Below are positions 1 through 12,029 of a DNA stretch of 64,000 bases, one piece after another. Made by a program: the position numbers and the translations under genes. The notes below the pieces were generated by a model. The model was given only the letters and a program-made list of their open reading frames with translations. It was not told the DNA's origin and ran no database searches. Position 1 is the first letter of the stretch, and each line of letters opens with the position of its first letter. This stretch comes from Marisa cornuarietis (taxonomy: Eukaryota; Mollusca; Gastropoda; Architaenioglossa; Ampullariidae): contig SMMW01000001.1 of the NCBI GenBank assembly GCA_004794655.1, positions 5,019,001-5,083,000 of the forward strand, written 5' to 3'.

Positions 1-1054
1 ATCGTCTCTCAACAAAGGAGGAGAAAACCTATTCTCAGCGTAGAAATTTAAAATGATAAAAAATTTTGAGATATGGGGGGAAATGCATCATCTGATGTGG
101 CAGGGTTGCCCCTCTTGCAAATGAAGCAAAGAAAAAAGTGCGGACTCTCGTCATGTTTTATCTTGTGCGACATTCTAACTCAAGTACGTGCAGTGCACAA
201 AAGTAATATCACAAGGCAGTTGATAAACATACGAAAGACAACCGAAGCAGAAATTTGGGGCTTTTTATGTTCGTTGGTGAACATAATCCATCGGCATCTT
301 ATTGCCGATCTCTTCGCTTACTGCTATTAAAACCACCGACAAAAATATTTTCTTTAAGCATACTGTGTACCTTGAGATATAGAGACATTCCACTGCTTTG
401 CCGTAAATTTTCCAAAACTTTCGAAGTCCTAAAGATCTCAAATTTTAATATTAATAAATAGTATTGATCATAAAACAAGAACAAAGATTAGAACGTAAAA
501 GCAATTTTGCAGATAACGTTTTGGTTTGATTTTTTTTGTTTTGGTTTTTGGTTTTTTGTTTTGGTTTTTTTTTCATTTTTGCTGCTCGTTCGGCTCTGAC
601 CTGCATATGGCTACCCTGGCAACGTCCATTCCTCGCAATTTTCCATACTTTTCTCGACTCTTGAAGAAACCTCGATCCCAGCACCTGGCACAATCTGTCC
701 CAGCCCGTCTCAACATTCGCATGTAGAAGTTTTAGGCACCCAAGGCATAACATTTACCTTAACTGCACATACATAAAAACTAATCTTAAAGCCTCGCTTA
801 CAGTTTTTCAAGTGCATTGAGCAAGCTGTGACCGACCACTGGCTTCATGTGTTTCTTCATCCCATTCGTCCTTCTATAGACATTGCGTTTGCATGTTATG
901 TTGCGTGCGTCCGTGTACGTGTTCTTATTATTCTGTTGTTGTTTTTTTTGGGGGGATATTATTAATTCTGTTGATATATATAGATCTCTGTACCATTATT
1001 TGTTGACGTTTTAGTCTGTCTCAGTTTGTTGCGTGAATTTGTGTTTTTGCATTT

Positions 1055-1122
1055 CTTTGTAAAACGCATTGAGCCTTCTGTAAAGCAGTGAAAGGCGCAA
1101 TATAAATTTATTATTATTATTA
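1055..1122 (+). repeat. SINE 3' tail
   Basis: AAAACGCATTGAGCCTTCTG...GCGCAATATAAATT then (ATT)n; same tail as at 12,412-12,479. Similar diverged tails lie at 60,310-60,380 (+), and reversed at 24,985-25,055, 26,578-26,640 and 36,143-36,215. Confidence 0.75.
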
Positions 1123-4100
1123 GGCCATGCTTTTAGTGCCTTCAGTACGAATGTACCTTAAATCGCAATGGTCTTTGTTATCAGGATTATTCAATGTTTA
1201 CTTCTCCGTAAAGAATCCAATCAAAATTGCGTTCTTCCGCATGGAACTTGGATTTCACGATGAATTTTCAGTGAAATTACATATTACTATGCATGTTCAG
1301 TTCTGCTATAGGTTGACAAGAATTGATTACATTGCATACTTATATGTTAATGCAGATGTCGGAAAACTGTTTACTTCCCGCATTCTTTCCAGACTTTTGT
1401 TATCATTGTATAATTCACTTTGCCAGTCATCCAAAGACTCTGCTGTCCGCTGGGTGGGTCGGGGTGCAATAAGGGTCAACGCCGCAGAAGAATGGCGGGG
1501 GGGGGGGGTTGCCATCACAACACGTGCCCCCAAAGGTCACGTCCAGGGTAGCCACGTGTCGAGAGAGAGCTATGGGTGGGATCAGGGTTCCTTATCATTG
1601 TGCCAAATTGTGGCACTCTGCCCAAGGAGCATTTGGGCTCTATCAGTTTGCTACCTTAATTTTTTTTTTCCTCTCCTGTCAACGCGTGCCGCTCCAATTC
1701 TCCATCAAAGGCACGTACACCTGTCTGACGTCATGCTGGACCGCAAGGTGGGGAAGTTCTCACATTAAGCGCGTCACTATCTGCTGTCTGCCTATCTACT
1801 GACGTGAATCCAGTTGCGTCAGCAGAGTGTTATCGATGCTCGCAGACAAAACCTTTCGGTGGAATCGGGTGTCTGGCGTTGAGATAACACCACCGGTAAG
1901 CTCCCACCTGGGTAGCTTCTTGTTATTTTTAATCATGTTAAATGTTCAAGGAACCACCCACCCACCCACCCCGCCCTGCCCTCCTCCTGCCATCACGCTA
2001 ATTAATGCCATAAATATGCCACCATTCTATCCAGGGGTGATGATCCACTTACATGGCATCAAGCACTCGCCATTTTTTTTTTTTTAGCAGGTACTATATA
2101 CATTTTGATGATGATGTATAGCCCAGCCTTCAACACGGCGGTCACGCAAGCTGCAGAGCTGCTGATAAGCCGAGAAAATGTGTCAGTGCTGTGTGACACG
2201 CGACATGTACTGCATTAAACTTTATGATCAGCACCCTGCTGAGGTAGCCAGGCTGTCGAAATCCTGCTGACCATGTCGCCCTCTGTCAGCTTAAGCTCGA
2301 CTTTCAACAGTTCACCGAGTACCGTGTGGGACACCGGAGGAAGGGGAGGAGGTGGCGGCCTCGCATCGGAAAAAGACTTCGCCTCTTGTTTTATAATGAT
2401 ACTACTTGTATAGACTGATTGGCAGCTTCTTATGTTCATAGAACGACGCTCTGGTGATATGTCTACCTGTCTGATTTTCTATAATCGATTTTTCTTATTC
2501 CTTTAAACTTCATTCTAATACAGACCATATTTGAATATTTCGTCCCCTTGAGAAAAATCCTGTAAGACTATTACGTTTGATTGTATTTACATGTACTGTG
2601 CTAGACGTCTCTTATTTTAAACTGAAATCAGTGTTAAAATCTGCAGATGGCTATATAAAGGGTCTTGTTTTATCAAGACAAATCAGTTGTCCCTTGACTG
2701 GCACCTGTCGCTGGGGGGAACACATGGATAGACACAGCAGCTTACGTCCGTTTCTTTGTGTTACGGGTTGGGTAGGCAAGGCATTGTAACAATATACGTT
2801 TGAGGAAAGGAGTGTCCACCTCAAAAGAGACAGTAGTGACTATGTGGATGTTATTATACGGTATAATTAAAATCCTACAGCCTTACTGTCTTGTGTTTAG
2901 GACCGATCAGGAGTGATTCTAATGAGCCTCCAGTCCGATTGCAATGATGATGATGAGGAGGAGGATGTCATATTCATTAGACATAATTATCCTCAGCAGT
3001 CACCTCTTCCACATAGTTAATCAGCCTTAAACTATCCTCACTCTTTCAAGCGGCCAAGGTGCTGCACTTCCGAAGGTGCACCAGTTGTTCACACTTCACG
3101 CCCCTCTTCTCTATATCCTCGTAACAAACAGAACTTCAGACATGTCTATGGACTAGAAATTCAGCCTTAAAAGCTGACTGCTGAAGTTAGCATAACGGAA
3201 ACAAGACGGTAGACATGACAGCGGCCTGTGGTGTGTGCTGACCTGATCACATGTAGAGTGAAAAGTAGCAGAAGCTGAATGATGTCGACACACTAACACA
3301 GTCTGTGTGCTTATCTCCACCTATCTCTCATGCATACGCTTGTCCCCTTGGCACAAATGTCCAACTTGGGCGGCACCGGCATCAGACGCATGGGCCTCTT
3401 AGTCAGAAGTCAGAGGAATCATCAAACCGTCCAATTCTTGCAGCTTGCAGTTGCTGTGTGTTTTATTACAATAAACTGCTGCAGTTTAATTTATCTGAAG
3501 ACATTTCTGCAGGTTTTTCCCCGTTTCAAGAAAGTGCTCATAGATGATGTGTACTGACACTGGATTGAAACGACGCTAAAAATATTAGTTCGACAACTCT
3601 GGTGGCCACCGTCAAAAGCCTGCGGTCGAGGGAACAAGGACATTCTTACTGGCAGGTAAGCAGAATATGACAGGTGAGCAAGGCCTGACTGATACACGTC
3701 GACAAATCCACCCGGGGAGGGGGGACGTATCCCAGCTTCTTACCTCTGTAGTAAAGGCAGCACTTTCTTTACTATTTCTCTCTTCTTTTTTATTTACCAG
3801 TTTAGAAACGTAACAGTACTCTTTATGGAACAGATTGCAGGCATCTTATCAGAGAAAAAAGTGAAATCACCTAAATGCATGCATACCCAAATAATAACAG
3901 GTGACTTGTTTACCTGAGCGTGTCTTTATGTATGTTTATTCTGTCTTTCTCTCTCTATCTCATGTATCAATATCACTTCAAGCATTGCATAAAAGCATGC
4001 TGAACCGTAACAACCAAACAGGAGACTTCTTTTGGACAACAGTGGTTGTCTGTCAAGAATGTTTCCTGTCGTCTTTACGTCACTTTTAGGAAAGCATCAG

Positions 4101-4621
4101 GCGAGGAAAACTTCTCGACCACCTAACTTCCCTTTCCATGGGCAGGAGTCCGACATGAAGCCTGAGCTTTGGAAACGACTTAGATCTGATGGCTGGCACC
4201 AGGCCTTTCCAACAGACTAATGGCCAATGCGAATGCAAAGTCATGGCGAACACCAAACAGCGACGACAAAGCAGGGATCTTTATGAACAGAATACTGGAA
4301 CAGGCGAACAGCTTGAAGTAGTAGGAGGTACCCACTCCAAAGATGGCAGCTGTACGGCATAAATCCGCATCAGGACTGTAACAGCGTCAGCAGCAATGAC
4401 TAGGCTGGACAGGATTTGGAAGCAGCGACTTCATCAGGTTTGCTACCACCTACCGATTGTACAAGGTCAGATGTCAGACACTTCAGACACTTGACCTGAC
4501 ACTGAAGGACGATGTCGGACACGTAATCTGAGACACCGAGCAAAGAAACCTGTGAACTTATGAAGAATGGTGCTGAGGGACTAAACTGAGCAGTGTGCAT
4601 GACATCAGACGGTGATGATTA

Positions 4622-4720
4622 TTGTTGTTTTCTATTTAAAGATCTGTTTATACGCCCCAGATCCATGTTTTGAGGCTCACCCTAGCAGCTTAAGATGACG
4701 ATGACAATAAAAACGACAAT
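4622..4720 (+). repeat. Interspersed repeat, copy 1
   Basis: About 100 bp (AAAGATCTGTTTATACGCCC, AGATCCATGTTTTGAGG, CCCTAGCAGCTTAAGATGAC) closely matching 8985-9082. Confidence 0.75.
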
Positions 4721-4949
4721 CATAAGATCTCAAGACCTTATTATAAAAGAGCTCGCATTAAGACACTCCATGGCTAAGCCTTTGCCACAGCGAAGTGTAC
4801 GGACAATGATAGTGCTGAAGACAAATTCTGATCCTATACACGCACACACGTATACATTAGCAATCTTGTGTAAGTAACCATAGCGAGACTTTACAGACAA
4901 TGATAAAGCTGCGTGGCTGCGTCGCTGAGTGTCGGCGGGCTACGAACTT

Positions 4950-5192
4950 CAAGTACTTGTTTTGTTGGTTGGTTTATTGGGAGAGTGCTTCCACTTTGAG
5001 GCGATTTCGCACTATGGTGGGAGAGGGAGGGGAAAGGAAACCGAGGTACCCGGAGAAACCCCCCCCCCCAACATCCAGCCCTGCGAACAGGTGTCACATA
5101 CAGTGTCTCCGAGACGAGATGTGAACCCATGCCTCTCGGTCGTGACAAGCGAGTGTTTTAACCGCTACACTATCGGGCGTACGTGAACAGGC
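4950..5192 (-). mobile_element. tRNA-derived SINE, reverse orientation
   Basis: On the minus strand the right end reads CCCGATAGTGTAGCGGTTAA (A box) and, about 35 bp on, GGGTTCACATCTC (B box), a tRNA-like promoter, followed by a body with a GGGGGGGGTTT run and ACCAACCAACAA. Not a functional tRNA because pairing of the arms is poor. Confidence 0.6.
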
Positions 5193-6226
5193 GGGCCTAT
5201 TTATATCTTCTCGACGACTCGCCGCCCCTTTTCTCGAGACACCACATCAAATTTTATGTCGTCGGCGACAGCGCCGTCGTCACTCTGCGAGTGTGAACTA
5301 CTGTGGATGTCAAGGGCGGGGAGAGGTTGGGGAAAGGGGACTGCAGTGGGGTGGGGGAGAGTGTGTTGCAGGTAGCTGAGACGCGCCAGTCTTGGTTTGT
5401 CACGCGCGGATAAGCAGTCCTCATGTTATTTAAGCCGTAGAATGGATTCGGTGTCCAGACGGCTTAACTTTCCCTTATCAAATGATGTGTACTCGAGGTC
5501 ATGTCTTGTCTGCCTACTTGTCTGTGAAGGAAACGGCAACAATACTGGATTTTCTTTTATATCACATACAGATGGCACCTGTATACCCGACAATGTGCTA
5601 TAAACGGGTGTTATAGGATGTTTACTTGCCACGCGGTATCCGGTGACGTAAGAGACGCGTAAAGTGCCCCCCTCTATCGGTGGCAAGAAAAACTAAACGA
5701 ACACTTCAGCCGTCACTTGATGTCTTTTGTGGCCGATAAGATACAACACTTTGCCTGATCACAGTTCACGCCAACAGCAATGCGTCAACACCAGATGAGC
5801 ATAGACTTCCAAAAGTCAATGATCTTTGGTTTTTACAATATTTCCAACAGCTGCACGAGGAATCACTGTTTCAAACTTTTGTTGTAACCAACGTCTCCCT
5901 GCCAGTGTCCAAAGATATCGTCAGTTTGACACAGCAGGGATCGAACCCGACAGCTTCTTGGTTTCAATGAAGGGACATGGCAGAGCTATAATTGTTGCAT
6001 TGCATCGCAAGCAGGGTCCTGATCGACTGTCTCATGTGTGAGGGGGCTAAACAGTCACTAGAGCATCACAACCCAGTCTTGTGTAAGACGCGTCACTAGA
6101 GTATCATGGTTTAGTGCTGTAGAAGGAGCGTGCTAGTCTAGTCTCGTGCGCGGGGGAAGCCAGTCATCGGGTCATCTTCAATCTCACACGGATCTTCTTC
6201 TATCGTCAGAGGCGGGCTGCTGTGTG

Positions 6227-6335
6227 TGACGTCACAACAGGATGCTGGCCTCGCCCCTCACAGAGCGTCACTGGCAGCCATGTTTTCCCACCTGCGACGC
6301 CGACCACGTCACGGACTACAACGGCAACCGGCAAG
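6227..6335 (+). promoter_or_regulatory. Possible 5' UTR exon/promoter of the 2DBD-NR gene
   Basis: A palindromic CRE octamer TGACGTCA at 6227-6234 is followed by GC-rich sequence ending in a good donor (GGCAAG/GTAAGA at 6335/6336). A matching acceptor tract (CCCTTCTTCCAG, ends 7792) precedes the receptor ATG by 29 nt. An ATG at 6280 would read out of frame through the splice to a stop, so this exon would be untranslated. Speculative without RNA data. Confidence 0.25.
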
Positions 6336-7821
6336 GTAAGACGTTCTCGTCTCAACGGGGCAAGGTTCAGTTCTGACCTCGTTCTGGCATTAGGCTGACG
6401 TTCTTCATGATCTACACTCACCTTGGTGAAATCGCCGTTTACTTAATTGGGCTCTCTCTCTCTCTTCGATGCTCTCTACACAGTTGAGCCTGCGAGCCGG
6501 TACCCACAGGACTGACTAATTCGCTCTGAAACGGCAGAGGTCACGTGACTTCTGGGGAGAAATTCAAGATTCTTTACTGATGCATGCTTTTGGTCCTTTA
6601 TCAAGGTGGATAATAAAGATTAGAATGGTGTTTAACATCAGAGTTAAAATATCAATGCATTCTCATTAACTCATGAACTCCCTTTCATACTATTCTTTTA
6701 AGACACTTCACATGCATACAAAGAATGTCTTAAAAAGTATGAGAACTAAAGCATAAGTGTAAACTAATTTCAGAATACTTCTATATGCTGAATGTACTTC
6801 TTCAGCAGAGTTAAACATCCACAAGGATGTCAGCATAATATTTTCTTATTACAAGCATCTCCTAGACCAACGGAGCTAGGAGCATAGTAAATTGCATTCT
6901 GGCATCAGAGGTTCAAGATCATACTGAATAGTTCGTGCTTGCAAAAGATAACGATGTCTTTTCTATAAGCTGCAGCGTCTAACAGGCACTCGTTTATTAA
7001 AAAAAAAAAAAAAAAAAAGACGGTTGCTAAGCACGAAGTTTGCACCTGTATTCAACCCGAGGCGCAAAATTTCGCTTGAGAGATGGGAAAGCAGTGCTAC
7101 GTCACTCTAGTGTTATGCAGCCCCCTGCGGCTGTTCTTTGCTAGGCGTCCGATAAGATTTCATCTGATTATCGTCCCTTTTTGTTCCGACAATATAGTAG
7201 CAGTTTTAGTGGTAAAATACAAAGTCTTTTCATAGGCTCCAAGCCATTAAACCAAATGTATACATATTTCTGCAATGTACTTTGAGAAATCGAAGCATCA
7301 AGTATCTCAATAGGCAGACAACGTAAGCAGACGCTGACTCACCCATTGTCTAGTGAGTTCGCATGATGTGAGGAGTGTATTTGAGCAGAGAGAACATGAA
7401 AACGTGGAGGGGGGGGACAGTCACAAAACTTTCTACTGATAAACTGTTTCAGTTCCACATGTGTATGACAAATACGAAGAAAGGTATAGTCAGACGAGAC
7501 AATGATGGATAACGAATGTTTGTTTTCATTATCAGAGTAATACAGTTGATGACATCTGACGAGAAAATAGAATTGAGAGGAGAAAATAATGTGTGTGCGT
7601 GCGTGTGTGTGTGTGTGCGTGCGTAGCTGTCTACGACTTTGAAGACTTGCCTGAGAATAGCGTGCGAACGCACAGATAAGACGGGGTGTGTGATATGGCT
7701 AGTGACCAAAAGACTTCACCGTGAATCATTAGAAGTCGGCGGGGACGGCCATGTTTTCCACACGACTGAATGACATGTCACCCTTCTTCCAGGGCTGTGT
7801 CCACGCGGCCCGGCGACACCA

Positions 7822-8445
7822 ATGAGCTGTGACTTGCAGCCTCCGCATGCCTACCACTACGACGACACGAGCAGCGGTGACCCGACGTTTGGACGGACTG
7901 ACCTGCCGCCGCCAGCCGAGCCGTCACCGTCCCTAGTGTCCGGCCAAGCTGTCCATCGACTGCTGCCCGAGCTGACGTCATTCCAGCCACTCGGTGACGT
8001 GCTTGGTTCACCTCTCACAACACCTCCCTCTACGTCATGTCAACTGCCGTTCCCTGAGGACCCTGTTCTGACCATGGCGCCCCATGCAGGCCATCTACCG
8101 CTCCCGGAAGGCACAACCCTCACCACGGCACTTTCTTCAGGCCGACTACCGTTTTCTGAGAGCACAGGGCTCACCACAGCGCCATCTACATGTCAGCTCC
8201 CGCTTCCAGAGGGCACAACCCTGACAACATCGCCCACGGGACAACCGGCGGTCAGTCCGCAAGACAGGGACCGTGAGCCCAGACCCTGTTCACGATCTCG
8301 CGAAAGGCGGCGGTTGAGCTACAGGCCTGGAGACGACGAACTGACGGCCAGAGTTTGTCCTGCTACCATCGATACTTCCTGCGACGTCTGCGGCGAGCCG
8401 GCCAGTGGCCACTATTTCGGCGCCCTGGTGTGTCTGCCATGCAAG
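7822..8445 (+). CDS. 2DBD-NR exon 1: N-terminal domain plus first finger of DBD1
   Basis: Residues 1-208. The first 186 residues are Pro/Ser/Thr-rich and probably disordered, with four 17-residue tandem repeats. The first finger starts at Cys187 as C-x2-C-x13-C-x2-C (CDVC...CLPCK), the standard nuclear-receptor spacing. The exon ends with the Lys codon after the fourth Cys at a GTACAT donor, phase 0. The helix that should read DNA carries CLPCK instead of the usual CE(G/A)CK. Confidence 0.85.
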
Positions 8446-11400
8446 GTACATTCCCCAACGCACGCACGCACGCACATTCTTCACTCTGCCACTTTTTTTC
8501 CACTTCTTTCCGTTCTGTGGTAACCGTCACTGGATTTTGATGTCCGCAAGTGCTGGCAAACCACGGACGTGTAAAGGTGGAATGCTGTCTGTCTGCCGAG
8601 ACCAACGCTGAGCCTCTTGCGAAGTTCTCCGCTGTTAGTCTCGGCGAGCCTTAACAATGAATGTGAATAAACCGGAAGCTATTTCGTACCCAGCCTCGTT
8701 CTATGACTTCACTGAAAAAAATCGTCTGCAAGCAGTCCAGTAATACAAGTCCGTGGGCAAACCGATCTCTTATCTCTTACAGAAGGCGAACGTTTCGATC
8801 CACCCAGATAAGTCAACGCAGGGCAGATATCATCACATTGGTTTTCAAGCTTTGCACGCTTTTTTCCGAACAACAGAAATTAATCATAAAAGTCCTACTT
8901 ACTTGTGTTCCGTAGATTCTTTTTCCAATGTAAAATTTAAGCTAATGTTTATTAGTTCAGAATCACGTTCACTCCAACGGTTGTGGTTGCTGTTGTTTAT
9001 TTGAAGATCTGTTTATGCACGCCAGATCCATGCTTTGAGGTTCGCCCTAGCAGCTCAAGATGACGACGTCGATAAAAACGAGTCATCAGAAGATTTCGAG
9101 CTCCTGCTCGTTATTAAACGGGGTACGGGAAGGGGTCCTCTTTCTAAGGCAATAAACGCTGGCCTCGCTCCGAAACGCTTGTGCGGGAAGAGACACAGTG
9201 ACCCCGTCCCTAACCTTTTTTTTTTTTGGCGGAAGTAGACACGGCCACGCCCACGCCTACGTTTTTTGCGGCAACTGATACTTACCTAACTTTCACATCA
9301 ATTTTCTAGAAATATGACAGTGTGTTTAGTGCCTGATCGTCATCGAGTTAAAAGAGAGACATAAGTAAAGAAAGGAAGAGTATAACCTGTTTGAATAGCA
9401 GCCAGAGGGCGGTAGTTATGAAGCGAAGGCAGGTCGTTGCCCTGGAGCAACACCGGGACCTCAAGGACAGGCGTGTGGTTTCCAAAGTTATAAAGCGGTG
9501 TCTAGACCCCGCAGATATTAGTTATCAAGTGGGGGCAAAGGTGCCCTGGGGTCAAGAAACACGAAGCAATGTCCGTGAAGTCTAGATACCGCTTTATCAC
9601 TTCGAAAAGAAGACGCCTTTCCTCGAGTTCCCCATTTTGCCCTGTGGTAACGACTTACTCTCACTTCCTAACTATATACGGTCCCAGACTTTACCCTTCT
9701 CCCTCAAGGACTGCATGCGCGCCTTACGAAAGAGGTTATCCCAATAGACGGCGCATTTTATGACTAAAAAAATATTAACATTTGTATTATAGTAAATTTA
9801 TAACTAAACTGTACTTTAAATCGTAAACGTCAAAGTCTATTCAACCTTCATCCTAATTAACTTCATTTTTAATTTCATCCAATGCAAACAATGTCGTTGT
9901 AAACACGCAGCCTTACTACTACCAGTAAAAATGGAGGCTAGAAACCTTTACAAAAAGCAGCGAGAAACAGCAACTGCCATCTTTTCTACAGCTGACGTGA
10001 CAAGGCTGCGCATTTGTCTCTCTCCTCCTGTCCTCTTTGCATCCTCCCATTCTCTCACTCCCACAAAGGGCGTTCCAGGGGTGCTTAGCATATTGCTGCA
10101 TCTAACATTTTATTTGTTGTTACGTTCACACGAAAAGGGTTTTTCTTGTCCAATAAAAATAGCATTTAATATATGTTACCAGTAGTTTCTTAAATAGACA
10201 TTAAAAGTTAATACTTACACATTTTCATTCGCATTGCTATTTAGGGGTTGATTTTGTGGCGAGCATAAACTGCAGGTTGTGTTGCTGGGGGGATTTTGAA
10301 TCGTGTATAGACGGACTTTTATGGCATAGCCTAGACATTCATGTTGGGATAAAGGGAGGGACAGAAAATTGTGTGCTCTTTGTTCGAAGACGTTTCTGTC
10401 GAGGTGGGGTGTCGCTGCAAATGTAAGCATTTTATGTGACCTGAAATAATTATTCCGCGACACACTGACCACAGTCTTAAATGTCAGTTCTACTTTTTAG
10501 GAATTCATTGAAATCGTTAACAGAAACAAGATGCGACTTTTTTAATAATCAATATGCAGGACTTAATCCCCAGAACCCAGGACAGCATTCCGCATTAACA
10601 CAACCATTGTTGTATGAAGGAAGCAAATAAAAGCGAAACTAGAGGATAACATTTACTTGGGAAAAAAGCAATAAGACTTTGCATAGTTCGACTGGTGAAA
10701 ATGAAACTGTATGTTTTCTCAACGCCTCGCGATACTTTGTTTTCTAACTTCAAAACTCCGAAGACAATTTATTTGTTGCAGAGCTTCTTCATCAGGTGCA
10801 CAAAGAGCGGGGATCCAGCTTTTTCCTCCCAGTGCGGAGGAAACTGCGATGTTCAAAAGCTAGGTCGCATCCGATGTCAGTTCTGTCGCTTCCAGAGGTG
10901 CTTGTCTGCCGGCATGTTCCGCAAAGGTAAAGATGGGGGGGGGGGGGGGGACACTGTATTCTATTTTCTTATTGCCCCAGTGACCTTGACCCTTCACGGA
11001 TCGGCTGGTCATTCTCATGCCTTTGCCGGACAAGGTATCAGACAGCATCACATCATGGCTGACCAACACATGAGATTCTGACGTGACACTTTGCAAGGAT
11101 GCTGAGGAAGCAGCACAAAGCAAATCGTTCCAGTGCGATGATAAAGGAATAAATCCCGGCAGCACAGCTGTAGCCTGCAGCAGATTTTAGCGGCTGCTGA
11201 CACGCATGACCGGGCACGACACGCCACGCTGACCGCTTATACCACGCTCCGCGGCCCAGGCACCTTTCATGAACTGGTTCATATCTCACCTTAAAACAGT
11301 TATCTATTCTGCTGCAGGGGGGATTCGTGGCTTTATTATCCTTTTATTACCCGTTTTATTGACGTGTCGGCGTTGCCTACTTTGGATCACCTCGGCCATT

Positions 11401-11968
11401 GCAGATGCATTTTCGTGAAGTCTGCACTTTGAAGTCTCTTCAGTCACGGCATCAACTGTAAGGCTGGATTTCAATCTCAAGGGAGATTTCTTTATCCTAC
11501 CGCGTGGCGGATATTCTTCTTGTATCAGGTGGTGCATAGATGTTGTAGTTGTTGTACCGCGGTGGTGGTTGCGCTAACGTGCACGTGACTGCACGCGAAA
11601 GGACGCGGGAGTCACGCGCAGCAGGTGATCAGGTACATTGATGATGTCACCGCTCTTGCGCCCGCTGACCCTCGTGCTATTTCTCCATTATTGTTGTGGT
11701 TTTTCCTGCTACTCCTTTTTTCATTATTAGGAAACTGGTGACTGATTTCTCCGCTTTGTCTTCTCCGTTGGCGTGACACCAGATCATCTGCGCCAACCGG
11801 TGACGTTTGTAACAAAAAATGGTTCCAAGGCTGACTCCACTCTGGTTCATACGCAACGTTTTTGCTTTAATTAAATCACCAAAGATTGTTCTCTTTCAAC
11901 ACTCCCAGTCAGCAAAGCATTCACTCAATGTTCACTTAATTCGTTTTTTTTAGAGAGAGAGAGAGAGA

Positions 11969-12029
<61 letters not shown>

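Larger units (their letters stand above)
1..6226. other. Intergenic, no supported gene
   Basis: Contains SINE pieces, poly-T and G runs and short chance ORFs. The 213-codon frame at 1127-1768 has no family resemblance or exon-like structure. A proline-rich minus-strand frame around 2,240-2,400 is the only coding-like patch and stays unproven. Confidence 0.6.

Noticed and set aside
1127..1768. 213-codon open frame
   Set aside because: No family resemblance, crosses a homopolymer G run and T-rich sequence, no exon-like boundaries; likely chance.
5100..5192. tRNA gene
   Set aside because: A- and B-box-like sequences are present but the stems do not pair well; it is the head of a SINE.
6280..6335. 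Upstream ATG as the receptor start
   Set aside because: Through the candidate splice it reads out of frame to an early stop.
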